Made by a program: the position numbers and the translations under genes
The notes under the pieces: model-generated
Database searches by the model: none
What the model saw: only the letters and a program-made list of their open reading frames with translations
Told to the model about the DNA's origin: nothing
Shown: positions 60,732 to 64,000 of the stretch, one piece after another
How positions within the stretch are numbered: position 1 is the stretch's first letter
Layout of the letters: each line of letters begins with the position of its first letter
NCBI RefSeq assembly: GCF_019970045.1
Contig: NZ_JAHXYI010000009.1
Coordinates: forward strand, 1 to 64,000
DNA length: 64,000 bases
DNA from: Chryseobacterium sp. GVT01B
GTDB lineage: Bacteria > Bacteroidota > Bacteroidia > Flavobacteriales > Weeksellaceae
Direction of reading: 5' to 3'

Positions 60732-61487
60732 ATGAAAGATCTTGTCTCCATTATCACTCCCTGTTATAATTCTGCTGAATTTATCGAGGAAACCATACAG
60801 TCTGTTCTTAACCAAACCTATGAAAACTGGGAATGGCTGATCACTGATGACCTTTCCAAAGATAATACTGTTGAGATCATCAGAAAATATAATGATCCCA
60901 GAATAAAACTGCAGGTACTTGAAAAAAACGGTGGGGCAGGAAATGCCAGAAATAACAGTCTGGAAAGAGCACAGGGAAGATATATCGCTTTTCTGGATTC
61001 TGATGATTATTGGTATCCCGAATATCTGGAAACAATGACAGATTACATGCAGGAACATAATGCAGAACTGGTTTACTGCAATTATTCAAGATGTGATGAA
61101 CAGCTTCAGCCTATTCTGAAAGATTTTCTGGCTGACAAAGTCGTTACTTTCTCCAATCTGCTGAAGACATGCCGCCTGGCACCGGTTTCCACAATGTATG
61201 ACACCAAAAGGGTTGGAAAGTTTTTGTTTCCTGTAAAAAGCAAGCGTGAAGATCATGTGATGTGGCTTAATCTTTTAAAAGTAATTCCTGAAGGGATTCC
61301 TGTAAAAAAAACACTGGCAAAATACAGAATGCGCGAAAACAGTGTTTCCAGAAAGAAAAAAAACATCATCAAAGATCAATATCTTGTTTATAAAGATTTC
61401 ATGGGCTTTTCAACATTAAAATCATTGTACTATACGGCAAACTGGGCACTGAACGGATTCATGAAGTATTCGAAAATTTTCAATTAA
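60732..61487 (+). CDS. Family 2 glycosyltransferase
   Basis: A 251-residue GT-A fold enzyme starts MKDLVSIITPCYNSAEFIEE, the GT2 nucleotide-sugar site. TDDLSKDNTVEIIRKYND follows, then the DxD metal site in AFLDSDDYWYPEYLE. Later segments include REDHVMWLNLLK, which carries the acceptor-side acidic residues. It has no membrane segment. It transfers a sugar to a surface glycan or lipid precursor; donor and acceptor cannot be read from sequence. It is 23 bases after the acyltransferase, and its stop overlaps the next start by one base. Confidence 0.9.
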   Translation: MKDLVSIITPCYNSAEFIEETIQSVLNQTYENWEWLITDDLSKDNTVEIIRKYNDPRIKLQVLEKNGGAGNARNNSLERAQGRYIAFLDSDDYWYPEYLETMTDYMQEHNAELVYCNYSRCDEQLQPILKDFLADKVVTFSNLLKTCRLAPVSTMYDTKRVGKFLFPVKSKREDHVMWLNLLKVIPEGIPVKKTLAKYRMRENSVSRKKKNIIKDQYLVYKDFMGFSTLKSLYYTANWALNGFMKYSKIFN

Positions 61488-62113
61488 TGGAGTATTCAAA
61501 AGAGTTCAAAGCCGCTCTGAGCGCTTTTTCCAGTACCGAGAAAGACAAACTTATTTTCAGACTTCTGAGAAAGGATAAATTATTGTCTAAAAAGCTGTAT
61601 TTTGAGCTTATTGATCCGGAAACTACAGATGACAAGAGAAATGCAATGGAGGAAATTGTAACTGAAAAGATTCTTCTAGCCTCAAAATATACCGGAAATG
61701 CTCCTTATTTTCTGACTATTATCCGAAAGATAAGTGCAGAAATCACTGAACACATCAAAATTACCACCGATAAATTCGGGGAAGTTTCACTGAATCTTCT
61801 TCTTATCAATAAAATTCTGGAAAACAACAGTGACCTCAGCAGACAGAGGTTTGACAATGTTTATAAACTTTATATTTATATCATCAACAAAGTATTCAAG
61901 TCTTTGACTCTTATTAAAAAACTGGATGAGGATTACTGGATGGAAATTGATGAATATTTGCGTGACACTCAAGAGAAAATATTAGAGAACCATTATCTTC
62001 AAAAACTCTGTATTAACAATGGTCTTGACTTCAATTGGTTTGAATGTGAAAAAATACCAGAAAATATTGATCAAATCATGAAGGAAATAAAAAGTCAGGG
62101 ATTTTTAAGATAA
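61487..62113 (+). CDS. Cytoplasmic helical protein of unknown function
   Basis: A 208-residue, soluble, highly charged protein is predicted mostly helical, without signal peptide, membrane segment or recognised domain. It starts MEYSKEFKAALSAFSSTEKD and ends KEIKSQGFLR. Its ATG overlaps the stop of the glycosyltransferase (TAATG), so it is translationally coupled to it. Its last 9 bases overlap the end of convergent waaA. The codon use and coupling argue for a real gene. I do not recognise the family. Confidence 0.7.
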   Translation: MEYSKEFKAALSAFSSTEKDKLIFRLLRKDKLLSKKLYFELIDPETTDDKRNAMEEIVTEKILLASKYTGNAPYFLTIIRKISAEITEHIKITTDKFGEVSLNLLLINKILENNSDLSRQRFDNVYKLYIYIINKVFKSLTLIKKLDEDYWMEIDEYLRDTQEKILENHYLQKLCINNGLDFNWFECEKIPENIDQIMKEIKSQGFLR

Positions 62114-63343
62114 AATTTTCTGCAGAATCATTTGGGTAGAATTAGGTTTTCCGTCTACGAATTTTCCTGCATTCTGAGACATTTCTGTTAGCTCTTCCTG
62201 ATTATCTTCATTCATAAGAAATAAAACAAATTCTGCTGCTGTATATTCGTCTGGAAATGATTTTCCGCCATTCGCAGCGATCAGATCATCGGCTTCCGGA
62301 TTCTTTTTATAATGATTTCCAAAAACCACAGGAACACCAAAAGTTGCCGCTTCCAGAATATTATGAAGTCCGGCATCATGAAATCCTCCTCCTACAACAG
62401 CTGCATCTGCATAAGAATATAGTTTTGATAATAAACCGATACTGTCTATAATCAGAATTTGAGCATTGTTGGTTAATGGCTGAGCATTTTGTATCTCACT
62501 GTATAATAATACATTCGGAAATATACTTTTCAAATGCTCTACTCTTTTCAGATCATGTGGGGCGATAATAAGTTTCACCTTATTATTTTTACGGGAAACT
62601 ATTTCTGCTATTTTTTCTTCGGCCTGCCATGAACTCCCAAAAACCACAGCTTTATTTTCTCCTATAAAATCCGCTATAAAATCAACGTGATTGTTTCGAT
62701 CACGAAGTTGCTTTACTCTGTCAAACCTTGTATCTCCCGTTACGGAAGACTTCATCAACCCCACGCTTTTAGCCAGGGCTAAGGAAAACTGAGTCTGATG
62801 AAAAAACCAATCTACATCTTTCTGAAGCTGCTTTACAAACCATTTACCATAGGAAGTAAAGAAGGATTGTCTTTCATAGAACAGAGCTGAAATAACGTAG
62901 ATTTTTGTCCCTTTACTTTTCAGTTCAGCTAGCAGATTATACCAGTAATCATATTTAACCGTAAAAAATAGTTCAGTATTAAACTGTGATATAAATTCTT
63001 TCACAGTGCTTTTTTTATCGAATGGCAAATAACAAATGACGTCTGCGATATGTTTCTTTTTAACGACATTCTCATACCCTGATGGAGAAAAAAATGTCAC
63101 CAGAACTTTATAATGGGGAAAATTCTCCTTAAGCTTTTCCAAAACAGGCAGTCCCTGCTCATATTCTCCCAAACTGGCAGCATGCATCCAGATTACTTTA
63201 TCTGTTTTTGTAAATGCAGATTTTACTTTATCTAGCGACTGCTTTCTTCCTTCAACGCCTTTTTTAGTTTTGCTGTCAATTAATGCAAAAACCTTCATTC
63301 CGAAAGTAAGGAGACTGATAAATATATTGTATAGAAAAGCCAT
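62105..63343 (-). CDS. waaA: 3-deoxy-D-manno-octulosonic acid (Kdo) transferase
   Basis: A 412-residue GT30 enzyme that adds Kdo to lipid IVA. It has an N-terminal membrane anchor (about 1-22) followed by HAASLGEYEQGLPVLEKLKE, in which the Glu of SLGEYEQG is the catalytic base in the family. Then come FFSPSGYE, KYDYWYNLLAELKSKG, TGDTRFDRVKQL and, in the C-terminal domain, VVGGGFHDAGLHNILEAATF. All fit the KdtA/WaaA pattern. It lies 5 bases after a cupin gene in a minus-strand operon. With lpxB elsewhere in the window, it shows dispersed LPS-core genes. Confidence 0.93.
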   Translation of the reverse strand: MAFLYNIFISLLTFGMKVFALIDSKTKKGVEGRKQSLDKVKSAFTKTDKVIWMHAASLGEYEQGLPVLEKLKENFPHYKVLVTFFSPSGYENVVKKKHIADVICYLPFDKKSTVKEFISQFNTELFFTVKYDYWYNLLAELKSKGTKIYVISALFYERQSFFTSYGKWFVKQLQKDVDWFFHQTQFSLALAKSVGLMKSSVTGDTRFDRVKQLRDRNNHVDFIADFIGENKAVVFGSSWQAEEKIAEIVSRKNNKVKLIIAPHDLKRVEHLKSIFPNVLLYSEIQNAQPLTNNAQILIIDSIGLLSKLYSYADAAVVGGGFHDAGLHNILEAATFGVPVVFGNHYKKNPEADDLIAANGGKSFPDEYTAAEFVLFLMNEDNQEELTEMSQNAGKFVDGKPNSTQMILQKILS

Positions 63344-63348
63344 GTTTA

Positions 63349-63693
63349 TTATTCTTTTATTTCAATTCTATCATGATCCGCAGGTGGATTGGATATGACT
63401 AAAAATTCGATTTCTTCGGTGGATTCATTGGAGATAAAATGTTTTGATTCCGGTGCAACAGAAATAGATTCTCCTTGTTTAACCGGGTATTTCTCTTCAT
63501 TAATATAGAATACAGCCTCTCCTTTCAGAATATAAAAAAACTGTTCTGACACTTTATGATAGTGTGGTTTTTCTGACGTTCCTGCAGGCATCTTTTCCTG
63601 CTTCACAGATAAGCTTTGCGTATTTTTCAGGATCCAGCTGTCACAATGGTTTCCCCAGGTATAGTGTTCTGAATTATCTTTAGAATATATCAT
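63349..63693 (-). CDS. Small cupin-domain protein
   Basis: A 114-residue single-domain cupin_2 protein. The metal-site motif appears as KPHYHKVSEQFFYILKGEAV (His, His, Glu) and the second His in PESKHFISN. Small cupins of this kind bind a metal and a small ligand, but the ligand cannot be told from sequence. The start overlaps the stop of the upstream membrane-protein gene by 4 bases (ATGA), and waaA follows in 5 bases, so the three form an operon. Confidence 0.85.
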   Translation of the reverse strand: MIYSKDNSEHYTWGNHCDSWILKNTQSLSVKQEKMPAGTSEKPHYHKVSEQFFYILKGEAVFYINEEKYPVKQGESISVAPESKHFISNESTEEIEFLVISNPPADHDRIEIKE

Positions 63694-64000
63694 TTGAATA
63701 GATGGGCAATAAAAAGCAGTGTTGGAGTAAATAACACGACTGATATAAAAATAGTGGCAAATGAAATTCTGGGTTTAGCTTTATCATCAACAGCATATCT
63801 GAACATATAGTCCTGAATATTTGTAAAAATGACTGCCAGAACCACAAAAAGAATTCTCAATCCAATTTTCATAATTAAAAACTGAGCATTCATATTCTGA
63901 TCTGTAATTTCTACAGGGAAATTAGTATCTTCAGGATGTTTTAATCCATACACGAACACAGCATATAGTCCAAGAGCTAATACAGGCATCAGAAATGCAT
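63690..64000 (-). CDS. Membrane protein of unknown function (5' end outside window)
   Basis: The minus-strand frame is open to the window edge: the codons before the ATG at 63989 are also open and hydrophobic, so that ATG is probably internal and the true start lies beyond 64000. The visible part has about three hydrophobic segments (PVLALGLYAVFVYGL, LRILFVVLAVIFTNIQDYMF and TIFISVVLFTPTLLFIAHLF). No family is recognised. It is operonic with the cupin and waaA genes. Confidence 0.65.
   Translation of the reverse strand, partial: AFLMPVLALGLYAVFVYGLKHPEDTNFPVEITDQNMNAQFLIMKIGLRILFVVLAVIFTNIQDYMFRYAVDDKAKPRISFATIFISVVLFTPTLLFIAHLFK

Overview
The window looks like a chromosomal segment of a low-GC member of the Bacteroidota, class Flavobacteriia, most like Chryseobacterium or a close Weeksellaceae relative. 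The evidence is: several secreted proteins ending in a type IX secretion (T9SS) sorting domain; flavobacterial promoters of the form TTG-N17-23-TAnnTTTG; a bacillithiol gene (bshB1); the small ribosomal protein THX; Bacteroidota-specific DUF families; a flavastacin-like astacin; and a B-type sdhCAB operon. The genus is inferred from these features, not from a database search.

Layout. 1-143: the 3' end of an IS3-family element, apparently inserted into the terminator of the next gene. 144-10745: three large secreted proteins (two fibronectin-III/GEVED adhesin-like proteins and an M12B metalloprotease), all with C-terminal T9SS signals, plus a small membrane-anchored protein. 10926-13476: rlmD with two lipoprotein/outer-membrane-type genes in one operon. 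13584-15116: a thioredoxin-fold lipoprotein with no CXXC motif. 15426-18907: succinate dehydrogenase sdhCAB. 19052-23202: comEC, a GH99-like glycosidase and lpxB. 23281-29002: DUF2480, DUF937, THX (short and easily missed), a MATE exporter, an ankyrin-like protein and aspS. 29403-32798: an astacin-ricin lipoprotein, purA and a Crp/Fnr-type regulator. 32943-36279: Ku and LigD (bacterial end joining), with ligD broken by a frameshift in an A9 run. 36308-43975: a delta-60 repeat T9SS protein, an MscS channel, an SDR, the nusB-DUF1573-yajC operon, an ABC exporter and a DUF3276 protein. 44132-48799: tandem 770-residue secreted paralogues of unknown activity. 49057-55822: tRNA-His, bshB1 and a long exbB-exbD-exbD-tonB operon that continues into a small membrane protein, a PstS-like lipoprotein and a TPR protein. 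56063-64000: leuS, a lipocalin-like lipoprotein, an acyltransferase-glycosyltransferase operon, waaA (kdtA), a cupin and a membrane protein cut by the window edge.

How the parts relate. Much of the window serves the cell envelope: secreted T9SS cargo, TonB energy coupling, lipid A and Kdo synthesis (lpxB, waaA), YajC and surface glycosylation. The rest is mostly housekeeping (aspS, leuS, purA, sdh, nusB, rlmD). The most notable unexplained signals are two near-identical 14-bp palindromes flanking the Crp/Fnr gene, one of them in the divergent promoter region shared with ku-ligD; a CRP-like AGTGA-N6-TCACA palindrome upstream of sdhCAB; the ligD frameshift; the long direct repeat shared by the two adhesin genes; and the tandem 770-residue proteins. 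I saw no CRISPR array, no prophage and no recognisable anti-phage island.
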